The notes beneath the pieces are model-generated. The model was not told where the DNA came from, did not search any database, and saw only the letters and a program-made list of their open reading frames with translations. This document shows positions 24,291 through 35,228 of a DNA stretch of 64,000 nucleotides, one piece after another. The position numbers and the translations under genes were made by a program. The stretch's first letter is position 1; every line of letters begins with the position of its first letter. This DNA is from Nitrospirota bacterium. Lineage in GTDB: Bacteria; Nitrospirota; Thermodesulfovibrionia; UBA6902. The stretch spans positions 1-64,000 of the forward strand of contig JACQZE010000016.1 in assembly GCA_016207885.1 (NCBI GenBank), in the 5' to 3' direction.

Positions 24291-27200
24291 TCAATTTACC
24301 CTTACCCTGAGCTTTATTCTGAAGTAAGGGTTGCCGCCGCCTGTGCCGTTAAATATTCCTTTGGGATTAATGCGTATGCTCGTGACAAGAGGGTCGTAAC
24401 CTCCTGTGGAGACAGGGGTGTAATTGTAAACATAAGGGCCGGGCGGGGCTGTGCTTGAGAAAGCGAGATCATCTGTGATGCTGCCGAGTGTATCGAAGGT
24501 ACATGTCAGCCCGCTTGTAGGCGAGCCGTCAATGAATTCGATCGGGCCGCATCCGTTTGCTCCGCCGTAATTATCAACATAGAGTTTTGTGTTTTCAGGT
24601 ATCGGGTCGGTGACCGCTGTTGTATCGTTATCAACGGCTCCTTCGCCTGTATTTGTAGCCTGTATTGTATAAATGATATCCGCTCCGGGAATGGCTTTTG
24701 CGTCAGCCGATATTCCATTCACAGGGTCATATTCTGTTATGCTTGTCTTCAACATTATAATGTCAGGCAGCACGACCTTTATAAGGCCGAAGTTAGTGTC
24801 TATTATCGTGCCTTCGGTTCCCTCGGTGGATGTAACATTAGCTGTCCAGAAGCCGACCGGGCCTGCTGAAGGGTAGGTGTACTGATACTGATATGTCTTT
24901 GTCGCGGCGCCTGAGTCTGCGACCTGTGTCATTGAGGCGCCTGAGACTACTGTTGATAAGTTGGGATTGATAATATCAATTTTTGCGCTTGTGATGTCAA
25001 AGCTTCCGAATGGGTCGCTTACTACTGAGCGGATATATACCGTAGTATTGGGAACGACATTTGTGAGGAGCGAGCCTCCGGGATAAGCGGCATTATAAAA
25101 ATTGACGCTATTCACATCGACTACTGTTGTGACATCCATCTCAAGTTCTGTTACATTTCCGGTTGTGCTATCGTAAGGATAGACATAGATTGCCCTGCCG
25201 GTTCCGCCGCCCGGGTCGTTATTGACGGTCACTCTTAACTGCGCCCCTGTGGGGATAGTTAAGGGAGTTGCGGGTATTATGGTGATCGGGAATGTAAATG
25301 CATTTGTAACGGTGGTACTCAAGGCAGCACCCGAAATAGTAAGGTCTGTTTGGCCGATAGTTACAGGCCCGGGCAGATAATCCACTGTAACGCGTACAGG
25401 ACGGTCATTGGTGTCGGTGTCCCTTCGAAGCTGAAGGGTGACTGACATATTTCCGGTTATTGTCAGGGGAGACTGTAAAACAGGTGACTGCGCCCATACC
25501 CTCGGGGTATCTTCCCTGAGAATCCTGACCCTGTCAGGAGTGGGTGCGGAGGTGAGCGGGGTGCGGTTCATGTTCTGCGGCTGGGTAGGGGAGTTCTCGC
25601 TGTCAGGCGCCTGAAAATAGAGCTGTTTATTGCCTGGAATTGTCTGGGACACGACAACGGTCGGGGCAGCCGGTGCAGCGCCGGGGCCGTTGGGATTATT
25701 TACTGTAGCGGTATTGTTTATCAGTGTGCCGCCCGGGGTTCCGCCGGCGATGTCAACATCAAAGATAACGGTTACGGTGCCGTTTGCAGGGACGGTGAAT
25801 CCTGTGATATTAAGATAACCGGTATTATTTGATCCTGCAGGAGCAGGTGACGAACTGTTCACAGCGCCGGGTGGTATGCCGATGACAGTGAAGTTGACTA
25901 TATTGGCCGGCATATTATCCGTGACGCTTACATTTGCAGCATCAACCCCGCCGTTCTCATTGATGTTGATGGTATAGCGGATGGTGTCTCCGGGGTCGGC
26001 AAAGCCGCCGTTAAGGTCAACAACGGTCTTGGTTGATGTGATGAGGCTCGGCCTTCTGACCGTGACGCTGTCAGTTGATGAGTCGTTGCTGGAAACATTG
26101 TCAAATGTCGGGCTGGAGACTGCGGCAGTATTTGAAACGCCGGGATATGCGGAAGAACCGACAAGCACGTTCAATGTCAATACCGGAGCGGTTGCGCCGG
26201 AAGAAAGTGTGTTGTTGTATGTCCATGTCGTGGCTGTCGGGTGTGACCAGTCTGTACCTGACCACGAGTCAAGGGTAAGCCCTGCCGGCAGGGTGTCGGT
26301 GACCGTTATTGTATTTGTCTCGTTGCTCGGGCCGTTATTGGCAACGACAATACTGAATGACTCGACCTCGCTTACAATAAAATCGCCGGTGTGCGACTTT
26401 ATGATCTCAAGGTCAGCCACAGGTGTATTTCGCACAGAGATTATCTCCGCGCTCAGAAGAACCAGATCCTGGCCGGAAGAATACCGTGTGGTAACAGATG
26501 TCTCACCGCCTGTAAGGTATGGAGTAGCGTCGTAAATATCAAAATCAACTCCGTAACTTGTATTGCTTCCCAGGAAATTGATGGTGGAGTTGAACTGGTT
26601 GCCGGCAGGGTTATAGGCATCAGTAAGGTTGCTCCCCTGGAATGTCAAGCTCTCGCTGAACCCGCCGCTCGAACCGGAATTTGTCTCATCACCTTCCCAG
26701 CTTATGTGGGCGTGCTTTCCGTCATAATCCGTATAAGCAGTCCCTGTCGGCACCTGGAAGTTGGTAGGTGTAAGGATGATCTGGCTTGACTGGAAGTATT
26801 CAAAGCCGTCGTATATATTTATCACTCTTAAAGGGGCGGGTGTAATGAGGTCCTGATAAATGACTACCAGCGACCATCCGGCGACAACAGCCTGTGGAGC
26901 GCAATGCGGGGCGCCGTTATATACCGTCAGATTTGAGAAGGTGTATGTCCCGTTTCCTTTTGACGCGACTATTGATGTGACATCCTCTTCAGCGCCGAAG
27001 AAGTATAAGTTATCGCCTCCATATACAAAGAGCTCCTGGTGCTGGTTATCAGCTATAAGATTATTTCCGTCGAAGGTAATGTTATAGTCTTCAGTGCCGG
27101 GGGTCTGCATTGAACCTACCCAGTAAAGATGCGCGGAAACAACAGTTGCGCCGGCCGGGATGCCCGAAAGAGACGCTGAATCACTTGTGGTCACGGCACA

Positions 27201-28475
27201 GGCATTGCCGGTATTCGGCTCAGTGCGCAGTGTGCCTCCTGTTCCGACAAAATCATAATTTCCGGCGTATGTATGGTTAAGCAGAATAGGCGTGCCTGTG
27301 GGAGCAGGGTCATTATCCGTAATAGTGAGCACGGCGGTGTTCTGCGCTCCTATTGTTGCGCCGCCGGTGGCATTGGTCAGCGTAAGGTTCACGGTCTCAT
27401 TTGATTCATCAAGGGCATCGTTAATTATCGGGATTGCGCAGGTCTTATTGGCAATATCTCCGTCAGCCCATGTAAGTGTCTGTGCGGTCACGGTGGTATA
27501 GTCGCTGCCTGCTGTAGCTGTGCCGCCGGCAACGGTGTTGCAGTCAACTGTCACAATGCCTAAACTTCCGCCGGTACGGGAAACTGTAGTGGTTACTGTT
27601 GTTCCGGCAGCTTCGCTCTCACTGTAGGTTGCGGAGGTGAATGCCAGAGTTCCATTAGATACTGTTGTTTCTTCATTTAACGCGAATGCGACAATAATAG
27701 TGCGATTAGTGTTTGTAGCGGAGTTGACAGTTACTGTGCCGGAACCTGCTGCTGTATTGCTGTGGCCGGCTGCTGCACGGTTTCCAGTAACATAAACATC
27801 CCACATTTCGGTGAAAGTCCATGCCGCTGATGTGCCCACATTGGTTTCATTATCAACACCACTGCCGCCGTTTCCAGCGTGAGCATATATAACCTGTCCG
27901 TTAAGTGCGTTATTAACAGCGCCGCCTGCTGCGTTAAAAACATTGGTTCCGGTAGTTACAGGATAAGCAGGATTACTGCCATCACTGCCCGTTGCGATGC
28001 TGTTTATTGTGTTGCCTGCCCCTTGCCCTAATGTCTGCTTTACGTCTCCGTATGTTGCTGCCTGAATGGCGGCATCAGCTGTAGGCGCGGTGGTCCATGT
28101 TACAGCTATGTTAGCTGATGTTGTTGATGCCGAGGTGCCTATCAATCTGTAACCGACCCAGATATAATTGGCGCCTTGAGAAAGAGTAGTTATGAGTGTG
28201 GCTGTCGAACCGCCGACTGTGACACCTGAAATTGTCGGAGGGCCTCCCTCTGCCGTAACAACGACTATCACAGCCCTGTCAGAGCCGGCAGGGGCGGTAT
28301 AGGTATGAGTTGTTATAGATGGGGTGCCTTCAGTATGAGCGCTCCAGTTGGCACCGCCGTTGTCAAGAAGCGTAACAGCAGCTTCGGCTTTGCCCGTCAT
28401 TCCTGAAATGGCAAACATTAAAATCGCAAAGAAAAATATAACTGTTTTTATTAAATTTAATTTTTTAATAATCAT
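24291..28475 (-). CDS. Large secreted DUF11/Calx-beta surface protein
   Basis: About 1,394 residues from the ATG at 28475, with AAGGAG 5 bases upstream. A signal peptide is followed by an autotransporter-like surface region (about 40-270) and a Calx-beta domain (ATYSESEAAGTTVTTTVSRTGG to about 390). Then comes a region of about 300 residues with repeated strand motifs, two DUF11 modules (about 695-800, 810-930; VTDTLPAGLTLD, VTDNMPANIV) and a last DUF11-like module (AVTDPIPENTKLYV). DUF11 repeats are beta-rich modules of extracellular proteins. The gene overlaps the preceding large gene by 11 bases and ends the cluster. Confidence 0.75.
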   Translation of the reverse strand: MIIKKLNLIKTVIFFFAILMFAISGMTGKAEAAVTLLDNGGANWSAHTEGTPSITTHTYTAPAGSDRAVIVVVTAEGGPPTISGVTVGGSTATLITTLSQGANYIWVGYRLIGTSASTTSANIAVTWTTAPTADAAIQAATYGDVKQTLGQGAGNTINSIATGSDGSNPAYPVTTGTNVFNAAGGAVNNALNGQVIYAHAGNGGSGVDNETNVGTSAAWTFTEMWDVYVTGNRAAAGHSNTAAGSGTVTVNSATNTNRTIIVAFALNEETTVSNGTLAFTSATYSESEAAGTTVTTTVSRTGGSLGIVTVDCNTVAGGTATAGSDYTTVTAQTLTWADGDIANKTCAIPIINDALDESNETVNLTLTNATGGATIGAQNTAVLTITDNDPAPTGTPILLNHTYAGNYDFVGTGGTLRTEPNTGNACAVTTSDSASLSGIPAGATVVSAHLYWVGSMQTPGTEDYNITFDGNNLIADNQHQELFVYGGDNLYFFGAEEDVTSIVASKGNGTYTFSNLTVYNGAPHCAPQAVVAGWSLVVIYQDLITPAPLRVINIYDGFEYFQSSQIILTPTNFQVPTGTAYTDYDGKHAHISWEGDETNSGSSGGFSESLTFQGSNLTDAYNPAGNQFNSTINFLGSNTSYGVDFDIYDATPYLTGGETSVTTRYSSGQDLVLLSAEIISVRNTPVADLEIIKSHTGDFIVSEVESFSIVVANNGPSNETNTITVTDTLPAGLTLDSWSGTDWSHPTATTWTYNNTLSSGATAPVLTLNVLVGSSAYPGVSNTAAVSSPTFDNVSSNDSSTDSVTVRRPSLITSTKTVVDLNGGFADPGDTIRYTININENGGVDAANVSVTDNMPANIVNFTVIGIPPGAVNSSSPAPAGSNNTGYLNITGFTVPANGTVTVIFDVDIAGGTPGGTLINNTATVNNPNGPGAAPAAPTVVVSQTIPGNKQLYFQAPDSENSPTQPQNMNRTPLTSAPTPDRVRILREDTPRVWAQSPVLQSPLTITGNMSVTLQLRRDTDTNDRPVRVTVDYLPGPVTIGQTDLTISGAALSTTVTNAFTFPITIIPATPLTIPTGAQLRVTVNNDPGGGTGRAIYVYPYDSTTGNVTELEMDVTTVVDVNSVNFYNAAYPGGSLLTNVVPNTTVYIRSVVSDPFGSFDITSAKIDIINPNLSTVVSGASMTQVADSGAATKTYQYQYTYPSAGPVGFWTANVTSTEGTEGTIIDTNFGLIKVVLPDIIMLKTSITEYDPVNGISADAKAIPGADIIYTIQATNTGEGAVDNDTTAVTDPIPENTKLYVDNYGGANGCGPIEFIDGSPTSGLTCTFDTLGSITDDLAFSSTAPPGPYVYNYTPVSTGGYDPLVTSIRINPKGIFNGTGGGNPYFRIKLRVRVN

Positions 28476-31400
28476 CAAGCTCCTTATTCTTTGAAAAACT
28501 TCCTGCGATATCCTTCATGCTGTATTGGTCAAACTTCAAACGGAACTGCATATACGGCCCTTTTGCGGTATATTTTCCGGCTGAGAAATCCCTGTCAATA
28601 AATCCGGCGAAATTATAACCTAAACTTATCCATGCGTTCTTAACAACATTGCAGCCGATAGATGCGCCCGCGCTGTAATCATATTGATCTGAATTCCATG
28701 AATGAAGCAGGCTGCCGCGGGCTCCTATGTCCCAGCGTTTTGTAATGTCATGGCGCGTTTCTATGCCGGTAAGGTCTGTAAATCCGCTGTAAGAAGCTCC
28801 GTCAAAAGTATCTCTGACATATTTTGCTCCGTACTGGAATGATATCTGGTTCTCCCTGTCCGGTTTGTAATTCGCGTTCATGTTGTTCACTATCTTATAG
28901 CTGCTGAAGTCAGTATCAGGGCCGTCCTCCTCCTGGAAATAGAAGTCAAGACGGTCAAGGATTATCCATTTTGTATTTCGCGGCCGGTACGCAGCGCCAA
29001 GTCGGATATCACCAAGAAGGGTGTTTGTTCCGGAAACGCTCTCTGTTGTAAAAAGCTGAATGCCGGCAGACATGCCAAGCCCTTTTTTCACTTCTCCGTA
29101 AATTCCTGTGAGCAGTCCGTACTTGTCTTCAGTATCAGAGCTGCGGGCCTCTCCTCTCCAGTTCCATGTCCACTTCTCCTCACGGTATGTTGCGCCTAAT
29201 GAGAGCGCTGAAAAGTCTTCAGCAGCTATTGATGCCGGCAAAGCCGTAACCGTATCATTTATGACAGTTCTGCTGTGGTCGAAACCTCCGTCAAAACTCC
29301 ACTTGTCATTATATTTCCAGGTCTGCAATAGTCCCATGGTCGCAAATACACGGGTTCCGTCTTTGCTGTACTCGCGTGTCATGCCGGTATTTATGCTTGC
29401 TCCGTTCCATGGCATCGTTCTCATTCCGATACGCGAGTCCTGAGTCTCTATATCTTCGCCGTCTGCAAGCTCATGCTCGGCAAATAATGTAACTGTATTT
29501 GACACCAGGTAATCTGCGCCGAGCGTTGTGCGGGTAGGGAAGTCAAGGCTCTCATTGCTCTTGCCGATAGACTGCTCGCGGTCTGCCCTCAGCATGAGCC
29601 TGTTATTGAAGAATGCCTTGCTGCCTCCGAGCGTTGCCTGAAGCGAACGGTTCACTGTGCCGTCTTCCCGCGTGTCCTCTGCCTGGCGCAGGCCTGTGCG
29701 GATGCCGTACGAGCCTGTGGAATAATCAGCGCCTGCCTCAATGAGATCCTGCTGCGTGCTGGAAATATTATTCTTCTGCCTGTATGCGAGCGCGTTAAGG
29801 CTCAGGCTTTCAGTTACGTGGTACCTCATATCAGCGCCTGCCTTTCTGGTGCCGCTCTCGCCTGTGTTCTGCTGGTTCATGCCGAAGCCGTCATCTGTTT
29901 CACGGTAGTAAATTGAACCGTCAAGCTTCTCCGAGTTATGCCTTATCTCGGCGAGATACGCATCGCCCGCAATTGTGTCAGCAAGGCCTTCAGTGCGGGT
30001 GGACGCGTATTCAGCTTTAATATCGGTATTATCAGTGACCTTCAATGTGGCATCTATGCCGTAGAGGTCTCCCTCATTTCCTGTCTGTCCCTCATGTATG
30101 TATGTCGCGCCGGTCTCTATCTTTCCGTCGACAAATTTGAGAGCGCCGCGGCCGCCGTAATTGTATTCACTTCCCAGAGAAGGGTCATTCACTTCATAGT
30201 CAATCACTATGAATATCGGGTTCATATTCTCGTCTTTGCTGAATACCGGTTCCCTGAAGAATATGGTTCCTGCGTCATAGTCGATGTTGTAATCGATATG
30301 CCTTGAAAGCATGCGTGTTTCAAGTATTGCCTCGCTGCGGAAACGGTCCCTTGTCTCTATCACGATCTTTTCAGAGTTGAAGACTATCTTTGAAGTATTG
30401 AGATGATACAGGCCTGATGTGCCGTCGCCACGTATCTCTTCTTTGACAAATCCCTGATTCGTCTCGCTCGCGAACATATTCAGGCTCACACTGTCTGTCT
30501 GAAGCTCGGTCTTAAAGCCGTTAAAGCTGCGGCTGTATCGTGAGAGTTCAGTGACTGTCAGGCCGGTATTGTAATCTCCGAACATGGCGTAGAACTTGTC
30601 GCGCTCGATCTTGATATAAAGCTTTTCCGCGCTCGCCGCATCATACTGCTGGCCTGAAGCATCGCCGTAAAGCGTGTAGTAAGTGTCAGGGTCTATTGTA
30701 TGGAAGAGGCTGTCATGCTCCGCGTCCCTCTCTCTCTCAGAGTCGTATGCCATGGTGAGGAGCCACTTGCATTGTATCTTTCCTTTTGCAAAGAACGCGA
30801 CACGGCCGTTTTCATACAGGCCTTCTTTAATATCTGACTCCTCAAGGTTTTCCATATGCCCTGAAAGCGTGTTATATCCGGCCGTCCCCTCCGCGAGTCC
30901 CACGACTATCCATTCGCGTTCCTCAGGCTTGAGCCATACAGATATCTCCTGCTCATCCTCATTGAAGAGGAATTTAAGCACAGCCTCTCCTGAGTTTGAT
31001 GTGGGCATCAGCATTATCTTTGCTATGCCGTCCTCGCCGACTTCATATTGAGGTTCCTCTTTATCAAGCCCTGAGAGAGGGTCGTTCCTGAACGCCTCAA
31101 TCTTTTTGTACAGCTCATAAGGAGAGTTGACTGAAAGACGGCCTGCTGTTCCCGCGTGAACAGGGTATCCGTACTTGTCAAACAGGCGCACTGCGATAAC
31201 AGGCGCGGTCCTGCCGTCTGCGGAAAGGGAAGATACTTCAGCCACAAGTTCAGCCCTTACAGGCGGGCCGGAGCGGTGGAGAGAATAAGATATTCTGCCC
31301 GTTTCATTTCCTTCCCTGTCGAATGTTATGAACTCGTACAGGTTGCCGCCTTCAACCGGATTTACTCCTGTCCAGCTGCTGACGGCAAGGGTTCCGGCAC

Positions 31401-33930
31401 TGTTCTTTGTCATGCCGTCATAGTTGCGCTTGTTTTCTTCTTTGCCGTTATGAAGCAATTTAAAGACTGCATCCGGGTCATGTTTTATAAATATCCTGAT
31501 GCTCGGAACACCCATATTGTATCCCGGTTCAGGATACAGCCACTGAAGCCCTGGTTCTGCTGATTCAAGCCAGCTGCTTTCAGGGAATGACGTCTCTGCC
31601 GTCTGTTCAGAGGCATCGTCCCGCTCATCCCATTCTTCACCCGGCAGAAGGCCTGTAGTCTCTGCGGATGCGTTGCCGTTTCCTTTCAGCACGAGGCGCT
31701 GGTTCTTTTCGGAGGGCGTATCAAATGTAAGGATTATATTTGTCTCTTTTTCAGTCTTGGCGGAGAGCGTACTGAACTTTATTCTGAATAAACTATCCTG
31801 TTTAACATCGCCGAGGCGGTATGTCAGGGAGCCGAATATCAGGGTCGGGTCGGGCAATGGTTTGCCATGCATCATGCTTGAGCCAGCCATATACGCGCTG
31901 CCTTCCGGAAGCATGACGGTCATGCGGAGATTCCGCAGCGGTACCTTCCGGCTGTCTATCAGCACGCTGTGTTCAATGCCGCCGCCGTTGGCTTCACTTG
32001 TCAGCCCGGCAGATGTAATTCCTCTGACCTTTGGTTTTAGAGCGAAATGGAAATCAGCGCGCCACATGGCGCCGCCCTGCAGGTCAACGAACTGCGAGAA
32101 GGAACGCCCGGCAAACCGGCTGTTCTCTTCACAAGGCACCACCCAGTACTTTTCAGGCATGCTCTCAATGTCAAGCTGAACTACATGTGTTCCCGGCTCC
32201 ACTCCTTCAAAATGGTATTTGCCTTCAACATCGGTAAGGGCATAAGTGCCGTCCTCCATGTATATCCTTATGCCTTCAACTCCGTCATTCGCTTCAACCT
32301 CTTTATCCTCGCAGTTGTCAGCTATGACGCGGCCTGTAATAATGCTCTTCCTGCGGAACAGGTCTTCCTTTACCTCAACCGTTGCAGAGGCGATATTTGA
32401 TGTGAAGCCTGAAGGAGATGAGGCAACGGCTGTGTTGGATGCGTTGCCGGATTTTGCACCGGCAGAGACTTCGACAACATAGCTGATACTAACCGTAGTT
32501 GATGCAGCGATGTCTCCGGCTGTTATAGTGAGCGTTCTTGCGTCTGAAGAGACCGCGGGGTCAGGGAAAGCATTGTCGTCAATCCTCAGGGAGCCTGGCT
32601 GATAGCGGAAACCGAGAGGCAGCCGATCAGTAATTGTAATATCAGTTAAAAGGGATGCGGTCAGGTTCTGAAGCTCAAGCCTGTACTGCAGGAAGTCGCC
32701 CGCGGAAACTATCGACTTTGTCGCAGACTTTGTGAGCCATACACCTCCGGATGAAGGGTCTACAGGTATATCTATCTCAAGCGCAGGCCCCGGAACCAGA
32801 GTAAATGTCTCGCCTCTTGAACCAGCCACAATGGTGAACGGAGATCCGGGAAGCGCCTGAAGCACTGCGGTCGGGACTACAGAAGGCGCCGAGAATCCTG
32901 CAGGCGGCGTAATGCTTATGCGGTAACTTCCCGGGGCTAAGGAGGGGAATCTGTATCCGCCCGGAGGGAATGAAATAAGAGGGTCGCCTGATGTGACAGA
33001 GTTGGGGTAGGGTGTGATCCCGTCTTCATAAAAGACGTCAGCAGGCAATCCCGTGGCGGTATTGATGATAGTTACTATCGCGCCGTCAACAGGGAGGCCT
33101 GTGCCGCTGTCAAATACGATGCCGAACGGGTCTATCAGCGCGGCATCTGCCGTTGTGTCAGTGTTGTCAACAATGTCTGTATAATGCGCGGTGATATGTG
33201 AACTTATTGTCACGGTAAGCACCCCGTCATTAAGTGTCCCGGCAGCGCCGTTGGCTGAAGGGATGTATCCGGCAAAGATGCCTGTGCCGGGCCCGGTTTC
33301 CGTAAGGCGTATAAGTTCGCTGTCGCCTGTATCATCCACAGTGATGGTGATGTATACGGTCTCTCTTGTCAGGTTATCAAGATTCTGGTCAAGGTCTGTA
33401 AGCCGGAGGAAGAACGGCTCGCCTATGTGGTATACATCCGCAGGCACGAGCGGCACAGGGCTGTCGAGGTCAACAGGGTCTGCGCTTCCAAAAGGATCTG
33501 GAGCGGGGATAGGCACGAACGGGCCTGACTCAGTCCCGCTGGCGCTTCGGTATGTAACATCCACATCTAAGTCTTCCGCAAGAGGATTCTCAGGTGAATA
33601 TCTTAAAAAATCTATTATCGAGGGTGTGCGGTTTACAGTCGTAACTGTCTTGACCGTATTGGATGGTGAGGTGATGTTGTTTACAGAACCCACGCCGTAG
33701 GTTGCAAGTGCTGTGTTAGTTATCTCTGTTCCGTCAGGGACTGCATGCGCGGCAAACGGTGCAAGAAGCATCAGTATGAACATGAGCAGGGACGCAAATA
33801 TAGCTTTCGCCTTTGTATGGCCGCCGCGTGAATGTGCTTCAGGCGCAGCGGCCATGCAGAGACGGGCCAGCCGGTATGTGCCGGCCAGCCTGCCCTGATC
33901 TGCATATTCTGTCAGATGACGTATCAGCAT
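28465..33930 (-). CDS. Giant DUF11/SdrD-B outer-membrane protein with C-terminal beta-barrel
   Basis: 1,821 residues. A long basic pre-region precedes a signal peptide (ASLLMFILMLLAPFAAHA), so the true start may lie further in. DUF11 (SATKSIVSAGDFLQYRLEL; ITDRLPLGFRYQPGSL) is followed by an SdrD-B/carboxypeptidase-like domain (GVEGIRIYMEDGTYALTDVEGKY). The last 700 or so residues are alternating amphipathic strands with many aromatic ends (YTLYGDASG, YGLLTGIYGEV, YNFAGFIDRDF), typical of a large outer-membrane barrel. It probably anchors or exports the DUF11 proteins beside it. That role is inferred from layout only. Confidence 0.75.
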   Translation of the reverse strand: MLIRHLTEYADQGRLAGTYRLARLCMAAAPEAHSRGGHTKAKAIFASLLMFILMLLAPFAAHAVPDGTEITNTALATYGVGSVNNITSPSNTVKTVTTVNRTPSIIDFLRYSPENPLAEDLDVDVTYRSASGTESGPFVPIPAPDPFGSADPVDLDSPVPLVPADVYHIGEPFFLRLTDLDQNLDNLTRETVYITITVDDTGDSELIRLTETGPGTGIFAGYIPSANGAAGTLNDGVLTVTISSHITAHYTDIVDNTDTTADAALIDPFGIVFDSGTGLPVDGAIVTIINTATGLPADVFYEDGITPYPNSVTSGDPLISFPPGGYRFPSLAPGSYRISITPPAGFSAPSVVPTAVLQALPGSPFTIVAGSRGETFTLVPGPALEIDIPVDPSSGGVWLTKSATKSIVSAGDFLQYRLELQNLTASLLTDITITDRLPLGFRYQPGSLRIDDNAFPDPAVSSDARTLTITAGDIAASTTVSISYVVEVSAGAKSGNASNTAVASSPSGFTSNIASATVEVKEDLFRRKSIITGRVIADNCEDKEVEANDGVEGIRIYMEDGTYALTDVEGKYHFEGVEPGTHVVQLDIESMPEKYWVVPCEENSRFAGRSFSQFVDLQGGAMWRADFHFALKPKVRGITSAGLTSEANGGGIEHSVLIDSRKVPLRNLRMTVMLPEGSAYMAGSSMMHGKPLPDPTLIFGSLTYRLGDVKQDSLFRIKFSTLSAKTEKETNIILTFDTPSEKNQRLVLKGNGNASAETTGLLPGEEWDERDDASEQTAETSFPESSWLESAEPGLQWLYPEPGYNMGVPSIRIFIKHDPDAVFKLLHNGKEENKRNYDGMTKNSAGTLAVSSWTGVNPVEGGNLYEFITFDREGNETGRISYSLHRSGPPVRAELVAEVSSLSADGRTAPVIAVRLFDKYGYPVHAGTAGRLSVNSPYELYKKIEAFRNDPLSGLDKEEPQYEVGEDGIAKIMLMPTSNSGEAVLKFLFNEDEQEISVWLKPEEREWIVVGLAEGTAGYNTLSGHMENLEESDIKEGLYENGRVAFFAKGKIQCKWLLTMAYDSERERDAEHDSLFHTIDPDTYYTLYGDASGQQYDAASAEKLYIKIERDKFYAMFGDYNTGLTVTELSRYSRSFNGFKTELQTDSVSLNMFASETNQGFVKEEIRGDGTSGLYHLNTSKIVFNSEKIVIETRDRFRSEAILETRMLSRHIDYNIDYDAGTIFFREPVFSKDENMNPIFIVIDYEVNDPSLGSEYNYGGRGALKFVDGKIETGATYIHEGQTGNEGDLYGIDATLKVTDNTDIKAEYASTRTEGLADTIAGDAYLAEIRHNSEKLDGSIYYRETDDGFGMNQQNTGESGTRKAGADMRYHVTESLSLNALAYRQKNNISSTQQDLIEAGADYSTGSYGIRTGLRQAEDTREDGTVNRSLQATLGGSKAFFNNRLMLRADREQSIGKSNESLDFPTRTTLGADYLVSNTVTLFAEHELADGEDIETQDSRIGMRTMPWNGASINTGMTREYSKDGTRVFATMGLLQTWKYNDKWSFDGGFDHSRTVINDTVTALPASIAAEDFSALSLGATYREEKWTWNWRGEARSSDTEDKYGLLTGIYGEVKKGLGMSAGIQLFTTESVSGTNTLLGDIRLGAAYRPRNTKWIILDRLDFYFQEEDGPDTDFSSYKIVNNMNANYKPDRENQISFQYGAKYVRDTFDGASYSGFTDLTGIETRHDITKRWDIGARGSLLHSWNSDQYDYSAGASIGCNVVKNAWISLGYNFAGFIDRDFSAGKYTAKGPYMQFRLKFDQYSMKDIAGSFSKNKELDDY

Positions 33931-33969
33931 ATTTAGATCATTGGATCAATCCTGCATAAAGCATGATCA

Positions 33970-35172
33970 CTACTGAACAGTCACCTGGAATTTCACTGTC
34001 TGAACTCCGCCGCCGCTGGCAACAGTGCCGATTGTCGCGGTTACAGTCTTGACTGTAGTGATATTGTAATCAGCGCTGTCGTCACTGCCTGCGTTCGTCT
34101 CGCATGTTACAGGAGCGGGGGCGCTTGAGGCGGTGCTGACGACTATGCCGTAACCTGCGGCACAGTTGGTCCCGGCGTCATCATACTCAGTCTTGAATGC
34201 CAGGTAACCTGCGTCTACCATAGTCGTAAGGTCGTCAGTGACCACAACATTTTCAGCATTAGCCGAGCCGTTGTTGGTGACTGTGATAGTGTAGGTTATG
34301 ACCGCTCCGGGTATTGCCTTTGCATCAGCTGATACACCGTTAACAGGGTCTGAATAAACAACTGATGTCTTTGCTACCGTAAGGTCAGCTGAGGCGATCT
34401 CAAATGAGTCGGTGTCAGAATGTTTGCCGTCATAGGCTGCGTCATTGCCGTCACATCCATGGCCAGCCGGTAATGCGCCTGAAAGACATTCGCCGTCTGC
34501 AAATACATCATCAACAGTTCCGGGGATATCCGCGTTTCCATTGTCATCAGTCGGGATAGCAACTCCGGTTGTTTCGGCGAATGAAGCAAGAAGGCTTACA
34601 GCAGCCAGGTCACCGTCAACCTGAGCGTTGGAGATAGTACAGGTGACCCATACTTTTGATGTGGAACCTGATGCCAGGTCATCGAGCTTTGTTATTGTGC
34701 TGTCAGAGGCTGAGGTCTCACAGGTGTTGTCGCCGTCGTCAAGGCGGATCTCGCAGTTTCCGAGAATGGCAATGTCAAAGTTGTCTGTCCCTCCGAACGG
34801 GTCTGTTGTTCCGGTCTGGTTCAGAGTGAGCGGGATGTCGAGCGTTGCGTTGCTTTCGTTGGTGACATTAAAGCCGAGGCACTTGCCTCCTGTCATAGTC
34901 GCTGCCGTATCACCGGGGGAAACAGCCTGTGTCGCATTGCTGAACTCGTCAACAAGGACATCAAGCTTTCTGTCGGTCTCAAGGGTCAGCGTATTAGTGG
35001 TTTCCGGCGGCTGAGGGTTGCCACCTACATCGTAATTGATCGTTGCCGTGTTTGTTAGGTTTGTGCCTGCCGGTGTGCCGATAGGCGCTGCCATTGCTGA
35101 AAGCGTGAGCCCGAATACGAGCACACATACAAAGAGCAATGCTAATAATGTGCTTCTTCCTGCGTGTTTCAT
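33970..35172 (-). CDS. Secreted DUF11-type protein
   Basis: 400 residues from the ATG at 35172, where AAAGGAGG stands 7 bases upstream and a clean signal peptide begins (MKHAGRSTLLALLFVCVLVF). An in-frame ATG at 35232 would add 20 hydrophilic residues and is the last step of a micro-ORF chain. The mature part starts PIGTPAGTNLTNTATINYDVGG and is a paralogue of the protein at 35887-36957 (shared CLGFNVTNE, DPFGGTDNF, DDVFADG). The C-terminal DUF11 module contains TVTNNGSANAENVVVTDDL. It is an extracellular beta-rich protein of unknown role. Confidence 0.75.
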   Translation of the reverse strand: MKHAGRSTLLALLFVCVLVFGLTLSAMAAPIGTPAGTNLTNTATINYDVGGNPQPPETTNTLTLETDRKLDVLVDEFSNATQAVSPGDTAATMTGGKCLGFNVTNESNATLDIPLTLNQTGTTDPFGGTDNFDIAILGNCEIRLDDGDNTCETSASDSTITKLDDLASGSTSKVWVTCTISNAQVDGDLAAVSLLASFAETTGVAIPTDDNGNADIPGTVDDVFADGECLSGALPAGHGCDGNDAAYDGKHSDTDSFEIASADLTVAKTSVVYSDPVNGVSADAKAIPGAVITYTITVTNNGSANAENVVVTDDLTTMVDAGYLAFKTEYDDAGTNCAAGYGIVVSTASSAPAPVTCETNAGSDDSADYNITTVKTVTATIGTVASGGGVQTVKFQVTVQ

Positions 35173-35228
35173 TTTATTTCCTCCTTTTAGTGTTTTGCTT
35201 CCTGTTGCGGTTTCTTGTTTGTGATGTC

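Noticed and set aside
26391-26789. Plus-strand frames inside the DUF11 genes
   Set aside because: They arise from the Thr/Gly-rich codon pattern of the minus-strand gene and show no recognisable protein features.
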